From JBGPIK01 sp041484845 (GTDB taxonomy: Bacteria; Desulfobacterota; Binatia; UBA9968), in contig JBGPIK010000321.1 of NCBI GenBank assembly GCA_041484845.1, positions 1 to 8,018 of the forward strand: a stretch of DNA of 8,018 bases, given 5' to 3'. A program made the translations under genes and the position numbers. Positions 1 through 6,394 of the stretch are shown in pieces. Below the pieces are notes generated by a model. That model was given only the letters and a program-made list of their open reading frames with translations. It was not told the DNA's origin and searched no databases. Positions within the stretch are counted from its first letter, which is position 1, and each line of letters opens with the position of its first letter.

Positions 1-345
1 GAATCGGGCTGCGGCTGGGTGCCGTTCTGGCTCGAGCGCATGGACGAGCACTGGGAACACGAATCCCACGGCTCGGCAAAACTTACGAAAGAAAAGCCCA
101 GCACCTACTTCAAGCGCCAGTGCTGGGTGAGTTGCGAGGCGGGCGAAGAACTGGCGCCCGTATTCGTCGAGCATGTCGGCGATGACTATTTGATGGTCGC
201 CACCGATTACCCGCACAGCGACGCCATCGACAAGTTCCCGGATAAAACGATTGGCTCGCTTAGCGGCAACAATAAATTGTCCGCGGACTCCCGCCGTAAG
301 ATTCTCTGGGACAATCCGGTCAAAACTTTCGGACTGGGGGCGTAA
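1..345 (+). CDS. Amidohydrolase-2 family metal-dependent hydrolase, C-terminal part (5' end cut by window edge)
   Basis: The reading frame is open from the first base and ends at TAA 343-345, leaving about 114 C-terminal residues of a protein that is usually around 350 residues. It opens with ESGCGWVPFWLERMDEHWE, a segment I recognise from amidohydrolase-2 (ACMSD/decarboxylase-like TIM-barrel) proteins. It then carries ATDYPHSD (bases 199-222). The Asp of the TDYPH segment (bases 205-207) sits where the family places its late metal-ligand or catalytic aspartate at the end of a barrel strand. The end (ILWDNPVKTFGL) matches the usual C-terminal helix, in which N..(A/K).(R/T)(F/L)(Y/F)GL is common. 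Members act on C-C or C-N bonds of small cyclic or carboxylated compounds, and the substrate cannot be told here. The next gene starts 2 bases downstream, so the two are probably co-transcribed and translationally coupled. A GTG at 19 lies inside the conserved segment and is not a start. Confidence 0.85.
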   Translation, partial: ESGCGWVPFWLERMDEHWEHESHGSAKLTKEKPSTYFKRQCWVSCEAGEELAPVFVEHVGDDYLMVATDYPHSDAIDKFPDKTIGSLSGNNKLSADSRRKILWDNPVKTFGLGA

Positions 346-347
346 CG

Positions 348-1373
348 ATGGGGAAATTTCACGTAGTTTATTTTGGCAGCAATGACGTTCCAGTGACTCT
401 GATTAAACCGATCTTGGATGAAATCGATGCGGATTTGACGGTAAGACGACCGACGAATGATGCCGAAGTCGTAGAAATGGGACGCGACGCCGACGCCATT
501 ATCATGCACGGCTCCGTGCCGTTAACACGCGAGATCATCTCGCAGCTCACGCGCACGAAGGTCGTCTGCCGCACCGGCGTCGGCGTCGACCGCATGGATC
601 TTAAGGCCGCCGCCGATTATGGCCTGGTCGTCTGCAATGCGGCGGGGTGTAACGCAATCGAAGTTTCCGAGCAGGCGATCGGCTTGCTTATTGCCATATC
701 GCGCAAGCTCGTGCGTATGAATCAGTACGTGCACGATGGCAAATGGCGGCGTCACACAGCGGAGCTTCACGCCTATCGCGGCCGCGTTTATCGTATTCAA
801 GGACGCACGATGGGCATCGTCGGTCTGGGACATGTCGGAAAGCAATTCGCGCCACGCGCGCAAGGCATGAAATTGAACGTGCAGACCTATGATCCCTATC
901 TGGACCCTAAAATCGCCCACGATTTGGGTGTGAGAATGGTGTCTTTCGATGAGTTGATTAGGACCTCCGACTTCATCAGCCTACACGCGCCGCTAACCAA
1001 TCAAACGCGCAAAATGTTTGGCGCCGCGCAGTTTAAGGCCATGAAAAACAGCGCCTATTTAATCAACTGCGCCCGCGGCGGATTGGTCGATACCGAGGCG
1101 CTATACAACGCTCTCATGGCTGGCGAATTGGCCGGCGCGGCGCTCGATGTCACCGACCCGGAGCCTCTGCCTGCGGATCACAAAATCCTCACACTTCCGA
1201 ATGTCATCGTGACCTGCCACACGGCCGCGAACTCGGACGAGTCCTATGTCGACTGCCAAACCCACGCTGCACGTGAAGTCGTCAACGTCCTTAGCGGCAA
1301 AGGCGCTACGACGGAAGTTAAAGATCCTTGGCTGCTGGAAGAAGCGCAGGACCAGGGATTTGGGGGGGTGTAG
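348..1373 (+). CDS. D-isomer-specific 2-hydroxyacid dehydrogenase (phosphoglycerate dehydrogenase/CtBP-like)
   Basis: This 341-residue protein has the two-lobed fold of NAD-dependent D-2-hydroxyacid dehydrogenases. The N-terminal substrate lobe includes CRTGVGVDRMDL (residues 74-85). The dinucleotide motif is GLGHVG at 159-164, followed by Asp182 (YDPYLD), the acidic residue that favours NAD over NADP. The catalytic triad is visible: Arg243 in NCARGGLVD, Glu272 in DPEPLP and His291 in TCHTA. All key residues are intact, so the enzyme should be active, interconverting a D-2-hydroxy acid and a 2-keto acid in the cytoplasm. The substrate is not defined. The position usually written as E-H in the V.E[HY]..(A/G)L segment is S-E-Q-A here (107-110). 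The length is typical, without the ACT domain of long SerA proteins, so serine biosynthesis is not the obvious role. ATG 348 lies 2 bases after the amidohydrolase stop, which indicates an operon. A run of seven G at 1362-1368 just before the stop could hide an indel that would alter only the last few residues. Confidence 0.93.
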   Translation: MGKFHVVYFGSNDVPVTLIKPILDEIDADLTVRRPTNDAEVVEMGRDADAIIMHGSVPLTREIISQLTRTKVVCRTGVGVDRMDLKAAADYGLVVCNAAGCNAIEVSEQAIGLLIAISRKLVRMNQYVHDGKWRRHTAELHAYRGRVYRIQGRTMGIVGLGHVGKQFAPRAQGMKLNVQTYDPYLDPKIAHDLGVRMVSFDELIRTSDFISLHAPLTNQTRKMFGAAQFKAMKNSAYLINCARGGLVDTEALYNALMAGELAGAALDVTDPEPLPADHKILTLPNVIVTCHTAANSDESYVDCQTHAAREVVNVLSGKGATTEVKDPWLLEEAQDQGFGGV

Positions 1374-1383
1374 ATCGCGGCTG

Positions 1384-1412
1384 TTGGCAAGGTAGGCAAA
1401 ATCTTGTAATAG
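1384..1412 (+). promoter_or_regulatory. Possible sigma70-type promoter upstream of the Mo-hydroxylase operon
   Basis: TTGGCA (1384-1389, 5 of 6 to the -35 consensus) is followed after 17 bases by TAATAG (1407-1412, a weak -10). An overlapping TGTAAT at 1405-1410 is a better -10 (5 of 6), but only 15 bases from the -35. It lies in the 82-base gap between the dehydrogenase and the FAD subunit, the only non-coding room before the operon. A small dyad AGACG/CGTCT (1414-1418 and 1426-1430) follows. This is pattern matching only; read-through from the upstream pair is equally possible. Confidence 0.28.
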
Positions 1413-1455
1413 GGAGACGTTGCCACCGTCTTTGGCCGGCTCATTGATTCAAATC

Positions 1456-2340
1456 ATGAAAAGCTTCGAGTATTTCGCCCCTCAAAGTCTTAACGACGCC
1501 GCATCCCTGCTGCGTCGCTACGGAAGCAAGGCTAAGCTTTTGGCCGGGGGCACCGATCTCTGTCTGCGCTTGGAGCGCCGTCTGGTCGATCCCGGCGTCG
1601 TCGTCGATCTTAAAAAGATCCGGGCGCTCAGAGGGATCAAATTGGACCGCAAAGGTCTGACCATCGGGGCAGTGACACTGATGGACGAGATAGCCTCTTC
1701 GCCGGTGGTTAAAGGCCGCTACGCCATCATCGCCGAAGCGGCTGCTGTCGTCGGGTCGATCCAGACGCGCAACCGTGCGACCTTGGGCGGAAATTTGTGC
1801 AACGCCTCACCCGCAGCCGATACCGCGCCGGCGCTCATTGCCCTTGCAGCGCGCGCCCGGATCGCCAGCAGCCGGCGGCAAAGGGAGGTGTCCCTGGAGG
1901 AATTCTTCCTCGGTCCAGGGAAAACGTACCTGCAACCGAACGAATTGCTCAAGGAAATTTTTATTCCCTCCCCGGCAATAAAATCCGGCAGCTCGTTCCA
2001 GCGCTGCACACGGACGGCCATGGACATCGCCTTGGTGAACTGCGCCGTCTTCCTGTCGCTCGCGTCTAAGCGCGAAGTCATTGGCGATATCCGTATCGCC
2101 TTGGGAGCAGTGGCGCCTACGCCGGTTAGGGCGGGACCGGCTGAAACATTCCTCACGGGCAAAAACGCCGATAGGGACGCTATTGAAAAAGCCGCGGGGC
2201 TTGCCGCCGCCAGCGTGAGTCCCATCGATGACGTGCGCGCCAGCGCGAGCTACCGCCGCGAGATGGCTCGGGTCTTAACCCGGCGCGCCCTCGAGGATGC
2301 GCTTAACCAGGCGACGGGGAAGCGAACGAACAAGGCATGA
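1456..2340 (+). CDS. Molybdenum hydroxylase, FAD-binding (medium) subunit, CoxM/XdhB/HcrB-like
   Basis: The product is 294 residues, the usual length for the stand-alone FAD subunit of the xanthine dehydrogenase/CO dehydrogenase family. It carries electrons from the 2Fe-2S subunit to an acceptor. The start MKSFEYFAPQSL is the classic N terminus of this family, so ATG 1456 is chosen. An in-frame TTG at 1420 would add 12 unconserved residues, although AGGGAG lies just before it. Both FAD-binding loops are present: LLAGGTDL (residues 28-35) and RNRATLGGNLCNASPAAD (105-122), the TIGGN-type motif that holds the pyrophosphate. GAVAPTP (217-223) and ASASYRREM (252-260) mark the C-terminal CO-dehydrogenase flavoprotein domain. 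Loss of flavin binding is not indicated. The stop overlaps the next start in ATGA (2337-2340), so translation is probably coupled. The order medium, small, large matches coxMSL, but the large subunit argues against CO oxidation by the classical enzyme. Confidence 0.94.
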   Translation: MKSFEYFAPQSLNDAASLLRRYGSKAKLLAGGTDLCLRLERRLVDPGVVVDLKKIRALRGIKLDRKGLTIGAVTLMDEIASSPVVKGRYAIIAEAAAVVGSIQTRNRATLGGNLCNASPAADTAPALIALAARARIASSRRQREVSLEEFFLGPGKTYLQPNELLKEIFIPSPAIKSGSSFQRCTRTAMDIALVNCAVFLSLASKREVIGDIRIALGAVAPTPVRAGPAETFLTGKNADRDAIEKAAGLAAASVSPIDDVRASASYRREMARVLTRRALEDALNQATGKRTNKA

Positions 2341-2810
2341 AAGCAACCAAGAAAAGAATTGCTGTTACGGTCAACGGCGAAACGTACGAGAAGGAGATTT
2401 CACCGTCAAAGTCCTTGCTCGATTTTCTCCGCACGGACCTGAATCTCACGGGAACGAAGGAAGGGTGCGGCGAAGGGGAGTGCGGGGCCTGCACGGTGGT
2501 CTTGGCCGGGCGGCTGGTGGATTCTTGCCTGATTCTTGCTGTAGAGGCCGACGGCGCGGAAATTCAAACCGTTGAAGGAATCAGCCGGAAAGGCGGGCTT
2601 CACCCTCTGCAAAAAGCTTTCGCCGAAATGGGGGCTGCCCAGTGCGGTTTCTGCACGCCGGGAATGATCGTGGCGGCAAAATATCTGTTGGACCATAATC
2701 CGTCGCCGACGCCCGAACAGGCGTACAAGGCGATCGCCGGCAACCTGTGTCGCTGTACCGGCTACGGCACCATTGTCGACGCGATTTTATTGGCTGCGCA
2801 AAAGCGATGA
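2337..2810 (+). CDS. Molybdenum hydroxylase, 2Fe-2S (small) subunit, CoxS/XdhA-like
   Basis: This 157-residue protein is full length for the iron-sulfur subunit that passes electrons from molybdopterin to FAD. The N-terminal plant-ferredoxin-like domain carries Cys44, Cys49, Cys52 and Cys64 (GCGEGECGACTV followed by DSCL), ligands of one [2Fe-2S] cluster. The C-terminal helical domain carries Cys103, Cys106, Cys138 and Cys140 (QCGFCTPGM and NLCRCTGY), ligands of the second cluster, next to the Mo site. Gln102 just before Cys103 is the residue that in relatives contacts the molybdopterin cofactor. All eight cysteines are intact. No signal peptide is seen, so it acts in the cytoplasm. ATG 2337 overlaps the FAD-subunit stop (ATGA), and its own end overlaps the large-subunit start in the same way (2807-2810). 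There is no convincing ribosome-binding site at a proper distance, which fits translational coupling. Confidence 0.96.
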   Translation: MKATKKRIAVTVNGETYEKEISPSKSLLDFLRTDLNLTGTKEGCGEGECGACTVVLAGRLVDSCLILAVEADGAEIQTVEGISRKGGLHPLQKAFAEMGAAQCGFCTPGMIVAAKYLLDHNPSPTPEQAYKAIAGNLCRCTGYGTIVDAILLAAQKR

Positions 2811-5044
2811 AAGTCGTCGGTCAAGAACTCCCTCGAGTGGAGATTTTGGAGAAGGTCACGGGCCAGTCCGTGTTCGGCGCCGATGTGCGCCTTGCCAGTC
2901 CTCTCCTTGTAGGCAAGATTTTAGGCAGTCCCCACGCTCATGCCAGAATCAAAAACATCGACACCAGCAAGGCGGAGCGTCTCCGTGGCGTAAAGGCCGT
3001 CGTCACCGCGCGAGACTTTCCTGCCGTGCGCTTCGGCCGGTTCATTCAAGATGAGGAATACTTCGCCCGCACCAAAGTCCGGCTGGTCGGGGATAAAATT
3101 GCAGCCGTTGCCGCCGTCGACGAGGAAACGGCGGAAGAGGCGCTAAGACTTATTAAAGTCGACTATGAAGTGTTGCCGTCCGTGGTCGACGGCGTTGAAG
3201 CGATGCGCGAGAACGCGCCGCTAATCCATGAGGAGTATGAGCGCTACTGGGCCGCCGGCTTCATTCAAAGCCGCAGAGGCAACGTTTGTTATCACAAGCA
3301 GACCGTTCACGGCGACATAGAGCGGGCGTTCCGCGAAGCAGACCGTGTCTTCGAGCACCGCTTTTACGCCCCCATGGTGCACCAGACTTACATCGAGCCG
3401 CACGCGGTGCTGGCCCGTGTTGACGCCTCTGGCAGAGCGACTGTCTGGATTCCGACGCAGGCGCAGTTTTTCATCCGACAAAGCATCGCGGATATTTTTC
3501 AGTGGCCGTTGATTAAAATCAGAGTGATTCCCACGGAAATCGGCGGCGGCTTCGGCGGCAAGATGCTGCCTACGATTGAGCCTGCCGCCGTCGCTCTGGC
3601 GCAGAAGAGCGGAATGCCGGTGCAAATGGTCATGAGCCGGGCCGAAGATTTTCAGACCGCCAATCCGCGCCATCCCTGCCACATGCGCTATAAAACCGGC
3701 GTCAAGCTCGACGGCACGATTGTCGCGAGGGAAGTTGAGCTGGTCTTCGGCACTGGAGCTTTTTGCGGCAACGGCCTGGTGATCGGCCAGAGAGCGGAAA
3801 TGCTCGCCACCGGCCCGTATCGCATCCCGAACGTTAAAATCGATCTATACTGCGTCTACACAAACCACGCCAATTGCGGGCCCTATCGGGCTCCTGCCGG
3901 TCCGCAGTTGGCCTTCGGTTCCGAGCAGCAAATCGATATTATCGCCCGCGAGTTGAACCTGGATCCCGTAGAGGTGCGTCTCCAAAACGCCATAGAGGAG
4001 GGAGACACTACTCCCGCCGCGGGCGGACCTCTGAAAAGCGTCCACGCCAAGGAGACGCTGCGCAAGGCGGCGGAAGCAGCCGGCTGGGGCACAAAGGCGA
4101 AAACAAAAAATCGCGGGCGAGGAATCGCTCTGGGTTACTGGCTGGTGGGCGGGATGGCATCCAGTGCCGGCGTTAAGCTTAACGAAGATGGAACCGTATC
4201 GGTTCTGACGGGCGTCGTCGATCTGAGCGGCACGGTTACCTCTCTGGGACAGATTGTCGCCGAGGTCCTGGGCTGCGAACTCGATGACGTGCATGTGCGC
4301 ACCGCTGACAGTGATTTCGCCCCTCATTCCACCATCAGCGCTGGCAGCCAAGCTTTGAGGAGCATGGGGACAGCCACAAAGATGGCCGCCGAAGAGGTCC
4401 GGAAACAGATTACGGAAGTAGCCGCAGACAAGTTGGAAGCGGAGCCCGGCGATTTGGTGGTCGAGGGAAAAAGGGTTTACGTCAAAGGCTCGAAGGATAA
4501 GTGGCTCTCTCTGGCGCAAGTCGCGCAACTTTCCCTGACGCACAAACGAGGTCCCATTGTGAGCGTCCAATCAGCCGCCCAGTTTCCCAACCAACCCGCC
4601 TTTTCAGCCCACGTTGCTGACGTAGAAGTAGATCCGGAAACCGGCGGTGTTAAAGTGCTACGATACGTCGCGGCTCAGGACGTCGGGACGGCGATCAATC
4701 CGCTATCCGTGCGCGGTCAGATTCAGGGTTCGGTCACGCAAGGGCTCGGCCAGGCTCTGAGTGAAGCGTATGTTTTCAAAGACGGCAGAATGCTCAATCC
4801 GACTTTCCTAGACTACAAGATTTTCAGTTCCCTCGACGCCCCGAGAGTCGAGGTGCATCTGGTCGAGCACGCCGCTGAAGGAGGACCGTTCGGGGCAAAA
4901 GGAATCGGCGAGCCATCCATCGTTCCCGTGCCCGCGGCGGTGGCCAACGCGGTTTGTGACGCGGTCGGCGCGAGGATCTTCGATCTTCCGATTAGCGCTG
5001 AAAAAATCCTGATGGCGCTCGAGGTAAAAAACAACAGCAAGTAG
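2807..5044 (+). CDS. Molybdenum hydroxylase, molybdopterin-binding (large) catalytic subunit
   Basis: The product is 745 residues and is the catalytic subunit of a xanthine dehydrogenase/aldehyde oxidase-family enzyme, which hydroxylates a carbon using water-derived oxygen. ATG 2807 is chosen because it overlaps the small-subunit stop and gives the family-like N terminus MKVVGQELPRVEILEKVTG. An in-frame upstream start at 2747 would run through the 2Fe-2S gene. Domains in order: the a/b hammerhead domain (about 10-125), then the Mo-binding domains with QTYIEPHAV (193-201), GGGFGGK (246-252), the active-site loop CGPYRAPAGPQ (357-367) and GAKGIGEPS (696-704). Glu702 in GIGE is the conserved catalytic base. 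The active-site loop is neither AYxCSFR (form I CO dehydrogenase) nor the AYxGAGR of form II. The loop that often reads QGQG is DLSGTVTS here (472-479). The substrate is therefore unknown; an N-heterocycle, aldehyde or aromatic CoA ester are possible. No XdhC/CoxD-type maturation gene lies in the window. Confidence 0.94.
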   Translation: MKVVGQELPRVEILEKVTGQSVFGADVRLASPLLVGKILGSPHAHARIKNIDTSKAERLRGVKAVVTARDFPAVRFGRFIQDEEYFARTKVRLVGDKIAAVAAVDEETAEEALRLIKVDYEVLPSVVDGVEAMRENAPLIHEEYERYWAAGFIQSRRGNVCYHKQTVHGDIERAFREADRVFEHRFYAPMVHQTYIEPHAVLARVDASGRATVWIPTQAQFFIRQSIADIFQWPLIKIRVIPTEIGGGFGGKMLPTIEPAAVALAQKSGMPVQMVMSRAEDFQTANPRHPCHMRYKTGVKLDGTIVAREVELVFGTGAFCGNGLVIGQRAEMLATGPYRIPNVKIDLYCVYTNHANCGPYRAPAGPQLAFGSEQQIDIIARELNLDPVEVRLQNAIEEGDTTPAAGGPLKSVHAKETLRKAAEAAGWGTKAKTKNRGRGIALGYWLVGGMASSAGVKLNEDGTVSVLTGVVDLSGTVTSLGQIVAEVLGCELDDVHVRTADSDFAPHSTISAGSQALRSMGTATKMAAEEVRKQITEVAADKLEAEPGDLVVEGKRVYVKGSKDKWLSLAQVAQLSLTHKRGPIVSVQSAAQFPNQPAFSAHVADVEVDPETGGVKVLRYVAAQDVGTAINPLSVRGQIQGSVTQGLGQALSEAYVFKDGRMLNPTFLDYKIFSSLDAPRVEVHLVEHAAEGGPFGAKGIGEPSIVPVPAAVANAVCDAVGARIFDLPISAEKILMALEVKNNSK

Positions 5045-5058
5045 AGCCCGCAGGGCTC
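5044..5058 (+). terminator. Small hairpin overlapping the large-subunit stop codon; weak terminator candidate
   Basis: GAGCCC (5044-5049) pairs with GGGCTC (5053-5058) across a 3-base loop, starting on the last base of the TAG stop. No U-run follows directly; the T-rich stretch begins only near 5094. It is therefore not a standard intrinsic terminator and may only slow decay or reduce read-through into the next gene. Confidence 0.25.
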
Positions 5059-5113
5059 GGACGGCTTCGACGCAATTCAACGCCATCCGCCACCTTTTTG
5101 GTTTTATTTTATT

Positions 5114-5161
5114 GTTGACGCCTCCGGTTCATTTGCCCTATTTATCTCCATCGGCGTCAAC
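5114..5161 (+). promoter_or_regulatory. Perfect 9-base inverted repeat around a putative promoter of the binding-protein gene
   Basis: GTTGACGCC (5114-5122) and GGCGTCAAC (5153-5161) are exact reverse complements separated by 30 bases. The left arm contains TTGACG (5115-5120), a 5-of-6 -35 match. A weak -10-like TATTTA (5139-5144) lies 18 bases further on, so the right arm falls near the expected transcription start. Two operator half-sites bracketing a promoter, or a long-loop RNA stem if transcription begins further upstream, are both possible. The AT-rich tract before it (5094-5113) could act as an UP element. The resulting leader before GTG 5251 would be about 100 bases. Confidence 0.38.
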
Positions 5162-5250
5162 TGAATAACAGAGAGGGTCTGCGTTGCGTCCGGTCGTTTG
5201 CAGGTTAAGCCCCTCGTCCGATCGACGCCCCAACAAGAAAGGAGACATCC

Positions 5251-6279
5251 GTGGAACCTATTGAAAGAATCTCTGCGCAACGACGATCGATACTTCGGGC
5301 ATTAGGGCGTTGGAGCACGGGCACCCGGCTTGCCCTGACGGCGTTGTTTCTTCTCTTTGGATCGGAAGCTTTTGGGCTTGACACGGCAAGTGTCGCGATT
5401 TCAACCAAAACCATTCAAGCCGCGATCTTTCCGATCGCTCAGGACCGCGGCTACATGAAAGAAGAAGGGATCGATTGTAAGACCGTATTCATTGAGGCCA
5501 CTCCCGGCATTCAGGCGATGGTGGCGGGAACGATTGAGTTCACCAACTCCGGAACCAGCGCTTTGGTCGCCCTCTCGCGAGGATCGGCGCCTTTGAAAGT
5601 CGTGCTCGCCACCAACGATCAGGTGTTACAGTGGCTGGTCACCCGGCCAAACATCTCCAGTCCTAAAGATTTGAAAGGAAAGAAGATCGCCACCACGGGC
5701 GTTGCCGCCGTCGGCACATTCATGCTCAAGCAGATCCTCACCAAACACGGCCTCGACGGGCTAAAGGACGTCAACTACATCGATCCCGGACCGAACAACC
5801 AACTGACGGCGCTGCTCTCCGGAGTCGTCGATGCCGCCGTCCTCGGGCCGGATCAACGTATCATTGCTATGGACAATGGCATGAAGGAACTCTTTTACTT
5901 CGGTAAGGAAGTGAAAAACTCATGGGGGACGCTCGCCACGTCAGACCGCGTCGTTAAAGAAAGGCCGAAGATGCTGGCCGGATTTATCAAAGCTTCGCTC
6001 AAAGCCCTTCGGCTAATCCGCCAAGACCGCGATGGGACCATTGCCGCTCTGATGAAATTCTCCGGCGCCGAGCGAGCCCAGTCCGCGCGGGTTTACGACG
6101 ACACCATCGGCAGTTTCACGCGCAATGGCGCGGTCGATGACGAAACTCAGCGCAACGACTTGATGATTATTAGACAGGTCGCAGGCGTGGCCGACGTTGT
6201 ACCCAACGCTCGCGCCTACGACTTCAGCTTTGCCCTGGAAGCGGATCAGCAGCTGAACCGGCTCAACTGGCGGCCCTGA
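5251..6279 (+). CDS. Secreted ABC-type substrate-binding protein, NMT1/SsuA/TauA-like
   Basis: This 342-residue protein resembles periplasmic binding proteins of the NMT1/THI5-like group, which deliver small molecules (sulfonates, nitrate, pyrimidine precursors, aromatic acids) to an ABC importer. The GTG start is set by a strong ribosome-binding site, AAAGGAGA at 5238-5245, about 6 bases upstream. Residues 1-26 are rich in arginine. LALTALFLLFG (27-37) is a hydrophobic core and cleavage is likely near EAFG-LD (about 42). No cysteine is present there, so it is a soluble periplasmic protein rather than a lipoprotein. The mature part shows the family pattern: TIQAAIFPIAQDRGYMKEEG (54-73), a segment with EFTNSGTSALVAL (96-108), and the hinge-proximal DLKGKKIATTG (140-150). 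No permease or ATPase gene is adjacent. The gene is followed by a strong terminator, so it stands alone, probably with its own promoter. The ligand is not identifiable. Confidence 0.9.
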   Translation: MEPIERISAQRRSILRALGRWSTGTRLALTALFLLFGSEAFGLDTASVAISTKTIQAAIFPIAQDRGYMKEEGIDCKTVFIEATPGIQAMVAGTIEFTNSGTSALVALSRGSAPLKVVLATNDQVLQWLVTRPNISSPKDLKGKKIATTGVAAVGTFMLKQILTKHGLDGLKDVNYIDPGPNNQLTALLSGVVDAAVLGPDQRIIAMDNGMKELFYFGKEVKNSWGTLATSDRVVKERPKMLAGFIKASLKALRLIRQDRDGTIAALMKFSGAERAQSARVYDDTIGSFTRNGAVDDETQRNDLMIIRQVAGVADVVPNARAYDFSFALEADQQLNRLNWRP

Positions 6280-6327
6280 ACCCGCTTTAATAGCAACAGC
6301 AGCCTGGCGTAATTGGGCATCACGAAA

Positions 6328-6359
6328 AAAAGGCCCGAGCGTTACCGCTCGGGCCTTTT
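6328..6359. terminator. Bidirectional rho-independent terminator between convergent genes
   Basis: AAAAGGCCCGAGCG (6328-6341) is a perfect reverse complement of CGCTCGGGCCTTTT (6346-6359), with loop TTAC. The GC core is 10 base pairs. Read on the plus strand it ends in TTTT after the stem, and on the minus strand in a run of seven U (complement of the A-run 6325-6331). It therefore can stop transcription of both the binding-protein gene (ends 6279) and the convergent NodB-fold gene (ends 6395). The longer U-tract on the minus strand suggests better termination in that direction. Confidence 0.93.
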
Positions 6360-6394
6360 CGTTCTATACCGCTATTGTATAATTCCGCCCGGCT

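Noticed and set aside
348..1373. Assignment as serA (3-phosphoglycerate dehydrogenase)
   Set aside because: The protein lacks ACT/ASB regulatory domains and sits beside a catabolic amidohydrolase, and the family is too broad for a substrate call.
1420..1455. TTG start for the FAD subunit, close to AGGGAG
   Set aside because: The AGGGAG is only 3 bases from the TTG, and the added residues are unlike the family, which begins with MKxFEYxxPxSL as ATG 1456 does.
2747..2806. Extended N terminus of the large subunit from an in-frame start at 2747
   Set aside because: It would overlap 64 bases of the 2Fe-2S gene across its last two cysteine codons, and ATG 2807 gives the family N terminus and the same ATGA overlap as the preceding junction.
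3845..4570. Long open frame (241 codons) antisense to the Mo-hydroxylase large subunit
   Set aside because: It lies wholly inside a strongly conserved gene on the other strand, its peptide has no recognisable motif, and GC-rich codon use routinely opens such frames.
1456..5044. Assignment as classical CO dehydrogenase (coxMSL)
   Set aside because: The gene order matches, but the active-site loop lacks the AYxCSFR motif and no cox accessory genes are present.
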